Shown here in pieces: positions 1-8,744 of a stretch of DNA of 64,000 nt. The notes under the pieces are model-generated. The model saw nothing but the letters and a program-made list of their open reading frames with translations, was not told the DNA's origin and did no database searches. A program made the translations under genes and the position numbers. The stretch lies in contig NZ_CP071793.1 of the NCBI RefSeq assembly GCF_017498545.1, forward strand, positions 1,178,001-1,242,000. Direction: 5' to 3'. Source of the DNA: Sulfidibacter corallicola. GTDB lineage: Bacteria > Acidobacteriota > Holophagae > Acanthopleuribacterales > Acanthopleuribacteraceae. Each line of letters starts with the position of its first letter. Positions within the stretch are counted from its first letter, which is position 1.

Positions 1-198
1 AAATCCCAGGGCGAGATCGAAGTCTTGACCAGGTGTGCGCATGGTTACGGAAATGGGATGGCTCTGGGAAATAGCTTGGTCTGTAGTCACCACGCGAATT
101 TCCAGCGGTTCCTCCACGGCGATCTGGTCGGGTTCCTCCCGCCATGCTCGGCCCGCGAACCGTTTCACGTCCACTCTAACCAGTCCGCGATCCATCAT
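1..198 (-). CDS. fdhD: FdhD, formate dehydrogenase accessory sulfurtransferase (N-terminal part, cut by window edge)
   Basis: The first 66 codons of a minus-strand gene run off the left edge. The visible protein starts [16 protein letters not shown] and then carries [16 protein letters not shown] and DFDLALGF, the conserved N-terminal blocks of FdhD. FdhD passes sulfur from the IscS desulfurase to the molybdenum cofactor of formate dehydrogenase; the catalytic Cys region lies beyond the window. I chose the first of two adjacent ATGs, at 198, because GAGG sits five bases upstream. No stop is visible, so simple ORF finding misses this gene. A molybdenum or tungsten formate dehydrogenase elsewhere in the genome is implied, not seen. 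Confidence 0.9.
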   Translation of the reverse strand, partial: MMDRGLVRVDVKRFAGRAWREEPDQIAVEEPLEIRVVTTDQAISQSHPISVTMRTPGQDFDLALGF

Positions 199-678
199 GT
201 CGACCTCGCCTCGTGATGTGTTGGCCAAATAGGTACCCCTTCTTTAGGTTTGCTCCACCTTAATCGCGGATGGAACGAGAGGCAATCTGTTTTTCGAGCC
301 ATCGTAAATGGTGGTGCGAAACGACGCATAGATGTCTTTGTGAAAATGTGTCGGATATGAAGAATCATGATTCTAGTATTTACTTTCTGAATTGGATTTT
401 TCTTGTGGTGTTTTGCTATGTGAGGTTCTGATGAATGTTGCCATGTCACGGCAGCTTTTGTGTAAATGTAAGTTCATGACCGAAAAGTGTTAACTAAAAT
501 CCGGATATGTCGACACAGAAGAAAGACAGTGTTGAATATGGTTGGAGGTTTGGTGTTCTCGGCTTGATCCAACTCGCTGACATGAAAACCTTTGGCTTTT
601 GATATGGGCTGTGCTAGATTCAAGGAAATTCTGCGCAATAAAAATAGAATGGTACACCATGATTCAAGGAGTTCGGGT
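199..678. other. Divergent intergenic region, no gene seen
   Basis: This 480-base spacer separates fdhD (minus) from the secreted LRR protein (plus). Its middle is AT-rich compared with the flanks, as expected for back-to-back promoters. Short ORFs on both strands have no recognisable product and no credible ribosome-binding site. Confidence 0.6.
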
Positions 679-2457
679 ATGCGTAAAGCATGGTTAATCC
701 TCTTCCTTTCTGTCGCGGCTTATGCGCAGCCGGTCATTTTTGATGGACAAACGCGGGTCGCGTCATCGGCAGCGGTCGCGGGCGACCTCGTCGGTGCGGC
801 CCTGTTCGCGGCCAACTCCCCGGAAAATTGGTCGATTGTCCAAGAGGTGAATCCGGTCATTCCGGGTATCGACCTCAATGAGCGCTTCTTCGACATCAAT
901 ACCGGGGGCAATGTTGTTGTTTCAAAGCCTCTGTTTCCCTTTTTCAATTCGGCGCGCGATGAACTGCTGGTGACGCTCACCGTGCGCGCCTACAACGACG
1001 ATGGCTTTGACGAAAATGATGTCACGATTATCATCGCCCACTCGAACCCCATCGTTTTGCCAGGTCAGGTACGCGAGATTCCCATCGACCTTGTGCCTGG
1101 TTCACCGGTCGGATCCCCCATTCTCGCTGCAGGGGTGCCCGATTACTTCACCATCGTCGGGGGTAATGACGATGGCCTGTTCGCCATTAACAACGCCGGT
1201 CAGATCTCCACCCTCGTCTGGCTGGATACGTTCGATTTCGGCGCGCGCGACGTCGTCGAGCTCACCTTGCAGATCGTCGCCGGGAACGAGGCCGGCCTGA
1301 GTGCCGCCGTCGATGTCGTCATACGCATCAATCGTTTCGAAACCGGTCGATGTGGCGATATCGTCGCCAACCAGACGCGATTCGTTTCGGCCGCGGCCAA
1401 CCCGCCGACCACGGTGGGCGATCCCATCGAGACGCACGATTTGGCCTCGATCTGGATCGACAGTGCCCAGATCATGACCGGCGGGGGCGGCGACATCAGT
1501 TCCGCTTTCACGGTCGACGATTCCGGCAACTTCGGTCAGATCGAAGTGGCACGTCCGCTGCGGAACTTCGTGGATACCGAAGCGGTCACCCTGGTCAACC
1601 TCACCCTGCGGGCGTTCGTGGACATCAACGATCCCAACCAGGAAGGATGTACCGAGCAGATTACGGAAACCGTCGCCATTTACGTCCTGCCTGGCGATGC
1701 GGGGGTCGACTGTAACGAAGATCCCGACTCTCAGGATTGTGCCGGCTCCGGAACCGATTTCTCCAGCTTCATCCCTGACAACAGTCTGGTGGACTGCATT
1801 CGCGAGTCTCTCGGTCTGGTAGGATCGCAGCCCATCACTGCCGACCTGGTGGTCGGTTTGACCCATTTGGACTGCTTCTGCCGCGAGTCTACCTCGGTGG
1901 GTGATCCCGGGATTTTCGACCTGAGCGGACTTCAGTACTTCACCGAATTGACCTTCCTCAATTTGGCCAACAACTTCATCACCGACCTGCGGCCCTTGAA
2001 CGGGCTCACCAAGTTGACCCACCTGAATCTTTCCGGTAACACCGTTACCGACATCGATTCCGGCAGCCCGCTCGATTCCATGACCCAATTGACCTATCTC
2101 GATCTGTCCGACAACCAGATCACGGGCATGACGGCGCTGTCTACCCTGGGTTCGCTCTCTTTCCTGTCGTTGCGCGACAACCGGATTTGCGAGATCGCCA
2201 GTCTGGCCGCCAACACGGGCATCGGTGAAGGTGATACCATCCATCTGGAGGGGAATCACCTGGTCACGGTCGCCGACAATGAGAACATCGGCATCATTCA
2301 GTCCCGCAATCCCACGCTGCTGACGTTCTTCCCGCAGACGGATAATTGTCCCACGGATAACTTCCGACCGGTGGCGCCCTACACCTGGCCCGAATTCACG
2401 GTTCTGGAACTTACCGACCTCATTTCGGGTCGATTGCTGCCGGCCTGTCCCCAGTAA
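679..2457 (+). CDS. Secreted cadherin-like / leucine-rich-repeat protein
   Basis: Predicted exported protein of 592 residues. The start at 679 is chosen over the longer frame from 592 because AAGGAG lies seven bases upstream and the protein then opens with a clean signal peptide (MRKAWLILFLSVAAYAQ). Roughly residues 20-370 contain repeated beta-rich units with patterns such as FTVDDSGNFGQIEV and DVVELTLQIVAG, reminiscent of cadherin-type or Ig-like surface modules. The last third has LRRs of the internalin spacing (LTFLNLANNFITDLRPL, LTHLNLSGNTVTDI, LTYLDLSDNQITGM), flanked by cysteines that could cap the repeat. Function is probably extracellular binding or adhesion; the ligand is unknown. 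It stands alone and is followed by a strong terminator. Confidence 0.85.
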   Translation: MRKAWLILFLSVAAYAQPVIFDGQTRVASSAAVAGDLVGAALFAANSPENWSIVQEVNPVIPGIDLNERFFDINTGGNVVVSKPLFPFFNSARDELLVTLTVRAYNDDGFDENDVTIIIAHSNPIVLPGQVREIPIDLVPGSPVGSPILAAGVPDYFTIVGGNDDGLFAINNAGQISTLVWLDTFDFGARDVVELTLQIVAGNEAGLSAAVDVVIRINRFETGRCGDIVANQTRFVSAAANPPTTVGDPIETHDLASIWIDSAQIMTGGGGDISSAFTVDDSGNFGQIEVARPLRNFVDTEAVTLVNLTLRAFVDINDPNQEGCTEQITETVAIYVLPGDAGVDCNEDPDSQDCAGSGTDFSSFIPDNSLVDCIRESLGLVGSQPITADLVVGLTHLDCFCRESTSVGDPGIFDLSGLQYFTELTFLNLANNFITDLRPLNGLTKLTHLNLSGNTVTDIDSGSPLDSMTQLTYLDLSDNQITGMTALSTLGSLSFLSLRDNRICEIASLAANTGIGEGDTIHLEGNHLVTVADNENIGIIQSRNPTLLTFFPQTDNCPTDNFRPVAPYTWPEFTVLELTDLISGRLLPACPQ

Positions 2458-2487
2458 TCGTTCGAAAGACCACCTTCGCTTGTGAAC

Positions 2488-2528
2488 GGGGGCGGAGCGG
2501 CCGATGGCCCTCCGCCCTTCGTTTTTTT
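2488..2528 (+). terminator. Rho-independent terminator of the LRR gene
   Basis: GGGCGGAG pairs with CTCCGCCC, with a GGCC-GAT-GGCC interior, and a run of seven T follows. It begins about 30 bases after the stop codon. Confidence 0.8.
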
Positions 2529-2590
2529 GGTGCCGTCCCGGTGGACCACCACCAAATGGATTTGTGCCTCGAGGGTGGCCCAGCCAACCC

Positions 2591-3066
2591 GAGATTGGTG
2601 GGTGTCCCGATCATCCTAGTCTCGTCCACGCCGAGATTGGTGGGTGTCCCGTCCGTTATCGTCCGTTCGAGGTTGATGGGTGTCCCGATGTAGGATGGAT
2701 GGGTGTCCCGATCATCGCCGATCGTCGCTTCGAAATTGATGGGTGTCCCGATGTGGCGTCTTGGGTGTCCCGAGATTGATGGGGGTTCCGATGTGCAGTC
2801 GACACTCCGATTTTCGTCCAACCCCAAGATTGATGGGTGTCCCGATCGTCGTCCAACCCGATTGATGGGTGTCCCGATCATCGCCGATCGTCGCTTCAAG
2901 ATTGATGGGTGTCCCGATCGTGACTTTCCGATTGATGGGTGTCCCGATCGTCGCGGTGTCCCGATCGTCCAGCCCGATTGGTGGGTGTCCCGATCGTCGT
3001 CCAACCCGATGGATGGGTGTCCCGATCATCGCCGATCGTCGCTTCAAGATTGATGGGTGTCCCGAT
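2591..3066. repeat. Irregular array of GGTGTCCCG-centred repeats
   Basis: Fourteen exact GGTGTCCCG cores (starting at 2601, 2643, 2679, 2702, 2742, 2764, 2836, 2868, 2908, 2938, 2955, 2984, 3016 and 3056) and one degenerate copy at 2782 lie in under 500 bases. Most sit in the wider consensus GATTGATGGGTGTCCCGATC. Core spacing varies from 17 to 72 bases, so this is neither a CRISPR nor a simple tandem repeat. Intervening sequence is itself reused (ATCATCGCCGATCGTCGCTT occurs three times). The array fills the space between two convergent genes. Every frame across it gives repetitive, implausible peptides. Function is unknown. Confidence 0.9.
2835..2918. repeat. 84-base direct repeat, copy 1 (copy 2 at 2983-3066)
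   Basis: Within the GGTGTCCCG array, 2835-2918 recurs at 2983-3066 with an offset of 148 bases and a single visible mismatch (T at 2863, G at 3011). The near identity points to recent segmental duplication inside the array. Confidence 0.85.
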
Positions 3067-3125
3067 GTAGGAGTCGCTACCGACTGAGTGACCGAATGGG
3101 GGCGTCGGCGGACTTCGCTGTCGGT

Positions 3126-4364
3126 CTACTTGGCTTCCTGGTACAGCGCTTCCGACAGATCCTCGGACGTCGCGAAGCGATCGTCCTTCTGCCGCGCCAT
3201 GGCCTTCAGGCAAATGTCTTCCAGCGACGGCGGAATGTTCGGATTGATGCTGCGCGGCTGTCTGGGATCCTGGTTGAGCTTTTGCCAAAGGACCCGAATC
3301 GGCGTGCCGGTGAACGGGGCCAGGCCGGTCAGCGCCTCGTAGAGGATGACGCCCAGCGAATAGATGTCGCTGCGGGCCTCGACCGAGCCGTAGGCCGGGT
3401 CGATCTGCTCCGGCGCCATGTACTCAGGGGTGCCAAGGATGTCGCCCGTCCGGGTCAGCCGCTCGTCCTCGTCTTCCATTTTGGCCAATCCGAAATCCAT
3501 CAAGTGGGGTTCACCCAAGCCGTCGATCATGATATTGGACGGCTTCAGGTCGCGGTGAACGATGCCCTTGATATGGGCCGCGTGAAGGGCCGACGCCACC
3601 TTGGCGCAAATGGCCGCGATTTTCCTGGGCGTGGCCGCCTCTTCCTGAAACCACTCGGACAGGTTTTTGCCTTCGATGAAATCCATGGCGAAGTAATTCT
3701 GGGGAGATTGGCCGATCTCGTAGACGTTCAGGATATTGGGATGCTTGATCTTGGCAATGGCTCGCGCTTCCCGGGTAAACCGTTCGATTTGGGACGTGCT
3801 GAGCTCGTTGCCGGGGAGCACCACCTTCAGGGCGACCAATCGATCGAGGGTCGGGTCGTAGACCTTGTAGACCGCGCCCATGCCGCCCTGGCCGATCTTC
3901 TCCTTGACCGTGTAGTGCCGGAACTTTTCTTCCGGATTCAGCGAGTAGGTAAACTTGGGCTTGGAGACGTTGGAAAATTCTTTTTTTTGGGCCAACTGGG
4001 CGCGAATTCGCGCGAGCGCCACCGGAAAATCGACCGGTTTGATGATGTAGTCGTTTGCACCCAAACCCAGCGCCTCGACCACGTCCTGGCTGTCGCCCTT
4101 CGACGTCACCATGATGATCGGCAGCTCGTTCTTCGAATACTTTTTCCGCACCTGGACCAGGACTTCCAATCCCGAGGTGCCGGGCATCATGATGTCCAAC
4201 AGCACCAGATCGAACGAACCCTCCAAGATTTCCCGGATGGCGTCACGGCCGTTGTCCACGCAGGAGACCTCGAGCCCCTTGCGTTTTAGGCGCCTCGACA
4301 AAACATCAAGGTTATCGTGATTGTCATCTACGATAAGAATCTTCCCTTGGTAGAATTCTTTCAC
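3126..4364 (-). CDS. Receiver domain - Ser/Thr protein kinase fusion
   Basis: A 412-residue cytoplasmic signalling protein. Residues about 7-125 are a CheY-like receiver with the acidic pair D13/D14, phospho-acceptor D57 (LVLLD), T87 and K109 all present. Residues about 150-410 form a Hanks-type kinase with the glycine loop GQGGMGAVYK, the ALKVV lysine, HRDLKPSN catalytic loop, DFGLA, GTPEYMAPEQ and DIYSLGVILYE. All catalytic residues are intact. It plausibly converts a His-Asp phosphorelay signal into Ser/Thr phosphorylation. I chose the GTG at 4364 because the receiver begins right there and the upstream 50 codons are AT-rich and unlike coding sequence; a start at 4514 remains possible. No partner histidine kinase is adjacent. 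Confidence 0.92.
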   Translation of the reverse strand: MKEFYQGKILIVDDNHDNLDVLSRRLKRKGLEVSCVDNGRDAIREILEGSFDLVLLDIMMPGTSGLEVLVQVRKKYSKNELPIIMVTSKGDSQDVVEALGLGANDYIIKPVDFPVALARIRAQLAQKKEFSNVSKPKFTYSLNPEEKFRHYTVKEKIGQGGMGAVYKVYDPTLDRLVALKVVLPGNELSTSQIERFTREARAIAKIKHPNILNVYEIGQSPQNYFAMDFIEGKNLSEWFQEEAATPRKIAAICAKVASALHAAHIKGIVHRDLKPSNIMIDGLGEPHLMDFGLAKMEDEDERLTRTGDILGTPEYMAPEQIDPAYGSVEARSDIYSLGVILYEALTGLAPFTGTPIRVLWQKLNQDPRQPRSINPNIPPSLEDICLKAMARQKDDRFATSEDLSEALYQEAK

Positions 4365-5239
4365 AAAAAAACCCGCGTTGTTCCAACAGAACGAGCCGTG
4401 CGCAACACGATGTTGGAAGATTTCGAGAACCTTGAGATTGGAGCGCCAATCATTGGCATGATTAAACGACAACTTCTTTATATTTTCAATCGGTAGATCG
4501 GGATTTTTCATCAATTTTGGCAGGGGTTTTCAGTGGGTTGCGTCAAATTTTTTCGAAAAATGCCGCAGTCGTCACCTGATCGGGAATGCTTGTGTCGGCC
4601 CTCTTCGGCCCGCTCATCTTGGACCGGACCCCATTTTTACGAAACGGTTCCGGTTGGTCTTTCCCAGGGAACGCGGACCCCGCCGTCGTCGCTCGACCCG
4701 TGCCGGCGAACAGGTTGGCGCTCCTTGGCGATGCTCGTCGTCGGCGCAAACCATAAAGGTAGTTTTTCCTCTCGATCTACGGTGGCTTCGCTATCTCACC
4801 ATGGAGGTCACGGAAGCGACCGAGAATGATCGTCTTTGGCTTAACTTGTTTTATTTTATGCGTTTGAGTTGTTTTGGCTCGAGCGGCTCGCTCTGTTCTC
4901 TCGGTGGTTTCCAAAGACTTTGGCTTTCGGTAAGGTCCATGGTTTCGAAGGCCTCGGCTCAGGGAGTGGAACGAAGGAACACCTTTCGGGCTCGCCTCCT
5001 GCTAGAATGGGGCCCATCCAGAAAGGGCGGCCTTTTTGGGATTTTCCAGAATCCACCGGCCGCCTCCTGCCAATAGGTTTCGGTCGTCAGTTGGGCGATG
5101 ACATGTGACGCCACCACCGAGGCCTGGCAGCTTCTCCATCCAGCCGAACCCATGTGGAAGCCGCCAACGGCCTTCAGTCGAAGTGGGTACGGACAGGTCT
5201 TTTTCTCGAGAAGCGATCAAGTGCCGGGGAGTTCATTCT
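4365..5239. other. Long intergenic region, no supported gene
   Basis: This 875-base stretch separates the divergently transcribed kinase and beta-lactamase-like genes. It contains open frames on both strands, but their products are compositionally odd and resemble no family I know. Nothing here looks like an RNA gene by eye. Confidence 0.5.
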
Positions 5240-6331
5240 TTGCTCGATGTACTGAAAAAAGTGGGTATCTATCTCTTTGGTTTTCTTTTCATTTTTGGGT
5301 TGGTGGGTTCCACGGTCCTTTTCGTGTGGCACGGTCGCAACAAAACCCCCCCTCGACCCGATCTGGAGTTGAACGCCTGGATCGCTTCGCGCGGTATCGA
5401 CAGCGGTCTGGCGGTCTCGATCGCCCGGTTCCCTTCGAATCGGGTTGCGAAGCAGATATTTTTCAAACATTGGCCACCATTGCCTGGCCAGGAAACCGGC
5501 GTCGAAGCATTGGCGGATGAGTTGGGCGAGGCGCAACGGGAACCCCTTTTCGCGTTGGGAACCTTGGGTGACCAATTTGTCAATCAGGCGGTATTGTTGC
5601 TCCACGATCGCGGCGCGGTGGATCTGGATAAGCCGATCGGTGCCTTTCTCGAAGATCTCCCGACCCATTACCAAGACATTCTGGTGTACCAGCTTTTGAG
5701 TCACTCCTCCGGAATCGATCCCTCGTGGACGGATACGACGGCCGAATGGCCGCCGCTCGCGACCCCGCCGGGCGAACGATCGGTCTACGCGGTCGGGAAC
5801 CTGTTGCTGGCCAACAAGTTGCTGGAGAAGGCCAGTGGTCAGTCGGCACCTCGGTTCATTGTGGAAAACATCTTGGAGCCGCTCGAAATGAAACGAACGG
5901 TGTTTCGCTCGGAATCGGAAGTGGAAGCCGGCCAGCCGGAGGGTTGGTATTCCTGCCTTACGGATGTATCCAATTGGGAGCTGGCGTTTTATCGTCGGAA
6001 CCTAATTCGGCTCAAAACGTACTTGAGGGCGTTTCGTCCGGCCTTGGGTATCGGCGAAAAGCGACTTGACTACGGACTGGGTTGGGAATTGAAGGAATAC
6101 GGAGGCCTGCGGATGGAACAGGCTCCGGGAGATGGTGCCTTGGGTCCTACCAACCACTGTATCCTGCGTTTTTCGGAGCGTGCCTTCAGTATCGTGGTGT
6201 TGTCGGACAAACCCGTTTCGGAACAGGACAGCGCGCGTTTGGCACGAGAGATCGCCCAGATCTACCTTGCTCGAGAGATGCCCTTCGCCGAGCGTATTGC
6301 CCACGAGCGCCCGATTCTCGACGGGATCTGA
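5240..6331 (+). CDS. Membrane-anchored beta-lactamase-fold protein lacking catalytic residues
   Basis: A 363-residue protein with one N-terminal membrane segment (residues about 8-30, YLFGFLFIFGLVGSTVLFVW) and a periplasmic domain of the class C beta-lactamase / serine hydrolase fold. Recognisable blocks include QAVLLLHDRGAVDLDKPI, QLLSHSSGI and ILEPLEMKRTVF. The family's SxxK nucleophile motif is replaced by T108-L-G-D111, the YxN motif by Y183-A-V185, and no C-terminal HxG-type motif is evident, so hydrolase activity is unlikely. The start is a TTG at 5240 with GGGGAG eight bases upstream; the frame stays open to 5105, but that extension looks non-coding. It may be a peptidoglycan-binding or regulatory pseudoenzyme. 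Confidence 0.75.
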   Translation: MLDVLKKVGIYLFGFLFIFGLVGSTVLFVWHGRNKTPPRPDLELNAWIASRGIDSGLAVSIARFPSNRVAKQIFFKHWPPLPGQETGVEALADELGEAQREPLFALGTLGDQFVNQAVLLLHDRGAVDLDKPIGAFLEDLPTHYQDILVYQLLSHSSGIDPSWTDTTAEWPPLATPPGERSVYAVGNLLLANKLLEKASGQSAPRFIVENILEPLEMKRTVFRSESEVEAGQPEGWYSCLTDVSNWELAFYRRNLIRLKTYLRAFRPALGIGEKRLDYGLGWELKEYGGLRMEQAPGDGALGPTNHCILRFSERAFSIVVLSDKPVSEQDSARLAREIAQIYLAREMPFAERIAHERPILDGI

Positions 6332-6421
6332 TGCCTCGTCGTCCCGGTCTGGGCACAGGGGCGATATGAAGCGTTCGCCGAGGCGATGGAATCCCACGAT
6401 TCCGAAGCCCGGTTCCACCGA

Positions 6422-6949
6422 TCAGAACAGATGGTTGGAAAGCCAGTCCCAGGCGAATTTACCAAGCACGCCGATACCCACCAGGGTGACGCCTGCCGCG
6501 ATGACCAGCACCAGCAGTTGAAAAAGCTCTTTTTTCATATCTGCCGTTTCGTTCTGGATCATCATCGGTTTTTGGCGATCGAACGCCTGAAGCACGCTTT
6601 GAAGCTGCTGTTGTTTGTCTTGGGGAGATTGCTGCAGCGCTTTTTCCAGTTGATCTTGAGTTTCCACGATGGGGGGCAGGCTTTGGGCGACGGACATGGG
6701 GGTTCCGTTGGCGGAGGGCTTGGCGGCCCGTCGTTTGGGAGGAGGCGGGCTTTTGGGTTGTTCCGCTTTGGTGGGTGGCGCGCTTTTGTGGGGTGCCTTG
6801 GATCGCGAACCGGTTTGGTATTCCGCAAGAACCAGATTTCTGGTTTGGTGATCGAGTGATCTGAGGGTTTCTTTGAGAAACGCCACGCGATGATGGGCGG
6901 GGATGGCTCGGAAGATTTCTCTCAACAAGGCATCGGCCTGATCTGCCAA
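6422..6949 (-). CDS. Hypothetical protein, Pro-rich linker and C-terminal membrane anchor
   Basis: A 175-residue protein of unknown family. Residues 1-50 are predicted helical and charged, about 51-85 form a Pro/Lys/Ala-rich flexible linker, about 90-130 are Gln-rich with coiled-coil character (LEKALQQSPQDKQQQLQSVL), and about 140-165 form a single hydrophobic segment (LFQLLVLVIAAGVTLVGIGV) near the C-terminus, suggesting a tail-anchored inner-membrane protein. The start is TTG at 6949 with GGAGG six bases upstream. It is convergent with the beta-lactamase-like gene. No function can be assigned. Confidence 0.7.
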   Translation of the reverse strand: MADQADALLREIFRAIPAHHRVAFLKETLRSLDHQTRNLVLAEYQTGSRSKAPHKSAPPTKAEQPKSPPPPKRRAAKPSANGTPMSVAQSLPPIVETQDQLEKALQQSPQDKQQQLQSVLQAFDRQKPMMIQNETADMKKELFQLLVLVIAAGVTLVGIGVLGKFAWDWLSNHLF

Positions 6950-7102
6950 AGGTTACCTCCAGGACTGGAACCTTGACATTATAATGGCTGCTTCTCGGCG
7001 AACCAACGGTTTTGGGGGGGACATGTAACCCGGATTACGGTTGTCCGTTCGGTTGCCGAGGGGGTTCGTTGCCAAGGTTTTGCGAATGATTGCACCGATA
7101 TT

Positions 7103-7516
7103 TCAAGGATCGGCAGGCACCTCTCCACTGATAAGAAATAGATGATCGGGAGTGGAAATGAACAAGCCGATTTGGGCGCCGAGCCCACTGGACGCATCCT
7201 CGAGCGTCGCCAGGTGATAGCGCGCGACGCGATCGTGTTGAACGCGTTGATATCGGTATGGGATGAGGTGTGGCCCGTGGCGGTATTGCCCTCGTCCGGC
7301 GTCGTGGGTGAGTCCCTCCTCGACGGCGATGAGTTGCAGCATTTCGTGCTCCAGCGTGGCGTGGGCGAGGAGGGGATGAGAGGGGGGAATACTCTTTTGA
7401 TAGAGGCCCATCAGGGACCAATGGGCGAGAACGCAATGGGTGGCGAACAGAATCACGATCAGACACAAAAGGCTGGCGACGCCGGCCGATCGGCCTTCAG
7501 AGTTCCAGAATCGCAC
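7103..7516 (-). CDS. Small membrane protein of the minor-pilin cluster (PilX-like?)
   Basis: A 137-residue protein with an N-terminal hydrophobic segment (GVASLLCLIVILFATHCVLA) followed by a soluble, His-rich domain. It overlaps the 3' end of the PilW-like gene by 20 bases and is the last of three co-directional genes. Its position, size and N-terminal anchor suggest a PilX-like assembly component, but the canonical prepilin cleavage context (Gly followed by a hydrophobic residue and Glu at +5) is not clear. Treat the pilin assignment as inference from context. Confidence 0.6.
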   Translation of the reverse strand: MRFWNSEGRSAGVASLLCLIVILFATHCVLAHWSLMGLYQKSIPPSHPLLAHATLEHEMLQLIAVEEGLTHDAGRGQYRHGPHLIPYRYQRVQHDRVARYHLATLEDASSGLGAQIGLFISTPDHLFLISGEVPADP

Positions 7517-8375
7517 AATGGACCTCCTTGCGGTAGACGTGTGACCCCAGCACCAGGGGGGTCGGTCGATCCAGCGCGATTCGGCTCCTTCCCACCAGGG
7601 CCAGGCGATGGGGCAGGTTCCTTTCGGCCGGCAACCAGTGCATCGCGTGAATCATGCTGAACGAGGTTTGCCCGCGGCGTGGGTGCCAACCGTTGCCGTC
7701 GAGAAACCAGGATCGGTGAACCAGCTCCTGGTCCCGTTCGGGTTCGGGTTGGAGGTACCAGTGATGCACATTCAGTGAGCCCAGGGAAGTGATCGTCGTG
7801 TCGGCGGGGTTGAAGGTGGCCGGCCTGTCCCACACTTGTCGGTCCGGACCGACCAAACGGAACTCCGGCGGCACCGCGTCCCCGATCGCGGCGCAGAAGC
7901 TTCGTTCCGGCCTATGAAACAGCAGCACCTCTCCTGGCTGGGGCCAGGCGGCGGCCGCATCCAGGGTAGTGGCCTCCAGCCGAATCCAGCCCTCCGTATC
8001 GATGCGGCGGCCCTCGTTGCTGCAGCGGTACAAGGGACGAGGTTCGGCCGGAGGCATCAGGTCGAAGGCCTGAAGACAGGCGAACCCGTTCGATCGCGGA
8101 CACTGGTGGCGGAAGAGGTAGCCGCCTTCGGCGCCGTCGGCTTCGTGAATGGGAGAGTGGCGCGGAGGGAAGGTGCGCCAGAAATGTGGCTCGTGATGGG
8201 TGAGTGCCCGGTGTATCTCCAGGCGGGCCATGCGCACATGAATGGCCGAGGTTGCCTGTTGCCGCTGGTGGAGCGTCTGAAAGACGAGGACTCGCGAGAA
8301 GTGGAGGGCCGCGCCAATGAGCGCGAACCCGATCAGGGTGGCGACCGCGAATTCGGGTAGGCTGTAGCCACGCAT
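7497..8375 (-). CDS. Prepilin-type minor pilin, PilW-like
   Basis: A 292-residue protein starting MRGYSLPEFAVATLIGFALIG: a short basic leader, then a hydrophobic helix with Glu five residues past the Gly-Tyr region, typical of type IV prepilins processed by PilD. The C-terminal domain is long and rich in His/Trp/Pro, with cysteine pairs as in PilW-type minor pilins. The start ATG at 8375 is three bases after the stop of the upstream PilV-like gene, so the two are surely co-transcribed. The likely role is priming or regulation of type IV pilus or pseudopilus assembly. The cleavage site differs from the strict GFTLIE consensus, so the subclass is uncertain. Confidence 0.7.
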   Translation of the reverse strand: MRGYSLPEFAVATLIGFALIGAALHFSRVLVFQTLHQRQQATSAIHVRMARLEIHRALTHHEPHFWRTFPPRHSPIHEADGAEGGYLFRHQCPRSNGFACLQAFDLMPPAEPRPLYRCSNEGRRIDTEGWIRLEATTLDAAAAWPQPGEVLLFHRPERSFCAAIGDAVPPEFRLVGPDRQVWDRPATFNPADTTITSLGSLNVHHWYLQPEPERDQELVHRSWFLDGNGWHPRRGQTSFSMIHAMHWLPAERNLPHRLALVGRSRIALDRPTPLVLGSHVYRKEVHCAILEL

Positions 8376-8378
8376 GAC

Positions 8379-8744
8379 TTACCTCCAGATCGTGCGGTGG
8401 ACGACCATCTCGCGCGGTTGGCCCAGCAGGTCGCGGTAGCTCAGGGAGCAGCGGAACAGCCACGCCTCCGGATGGGTGTTTTGCTGGATTTCCAGGTGGA
8501 ATTTTCCGCTCTCTTCGGTAGGGATACCCATCGCGTCGTATCGCCGCTGCTCGGTGGTTCTCAGCGTTTCCAGAGGGAAATGAAGGACTCCTTCCAGAAT
8601 GCCCCGCGCGATTTCCTGTTCGTTTGCGAGCTGATAGGCCCGCTGGGCCCTCCCGCTGATGGACATGATACCCGTGGCACCGGCGGTGAAGAAGAGCAGC
8701 CCGAGCAGGCTGTCGATCAGACTGATTCCGCGTTCCTTTTCCAT
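8379..8744 (-). CDS. Prepilin-type minor pilin, PilV-like
   Basis: A 121-residue protein beginning MEKERGISLIDSLLGLLFFTAG, a close match to the PilV/GspI prepilin pattern (charged leader, Gly, then ISLIDSLL with Asp where Glu is usual at +5, then a hydrophobic helix). The ATG at 8744 is preceded by AGGAG at seven bases, which decides against the longer frame from 8807. It is first in a minus-strand trio with the PilW-like and PilX-like genes. The +5 Asp is atypical; Glu5 normally recruits subunits into the fibre. Confidence 0.75.
   Translation of the reverse strand: MEKERGISLIDSLLGLLFFTAGATGIMSISGRAQRAYQLANEQEIARGILEGVLHFPLETLRTTEQRRYDAMGIPTEESGKFHLEIQQNTHPEAWLFRCSLSYRDLLGQPREMVVHRTIWR

Noticed and set aside
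1102..2259. Long minus-strand frame opposite the LRR gene
   Set aside because: Its product is a shadow of the LRR coding sequence with unnatural composition; the plus strand has a signal peptide, ribosome-binding site and repeats.
2591..3066. CRISPR array
   Set aside because: Core spacing is irregular (17-72 bases), the spacers are themselves repeated, and no cas genes are present.
2420..3288. Several open frames across the GGTGTCCCG array giving repetitive peptides (IGTPIN..., MGVPI...)
   Set aside because: They arise in several frames of a DNA repeat whose spacing is not a multiple of three; such peptides are typical of spurious annotation.
3057..4289. 410-codon plus-strand frame opposite the receiver-kinase gene
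   Set aside because: The minus strand encodes complete receiver and kinase motifs; the plus frame has no family resemblance.
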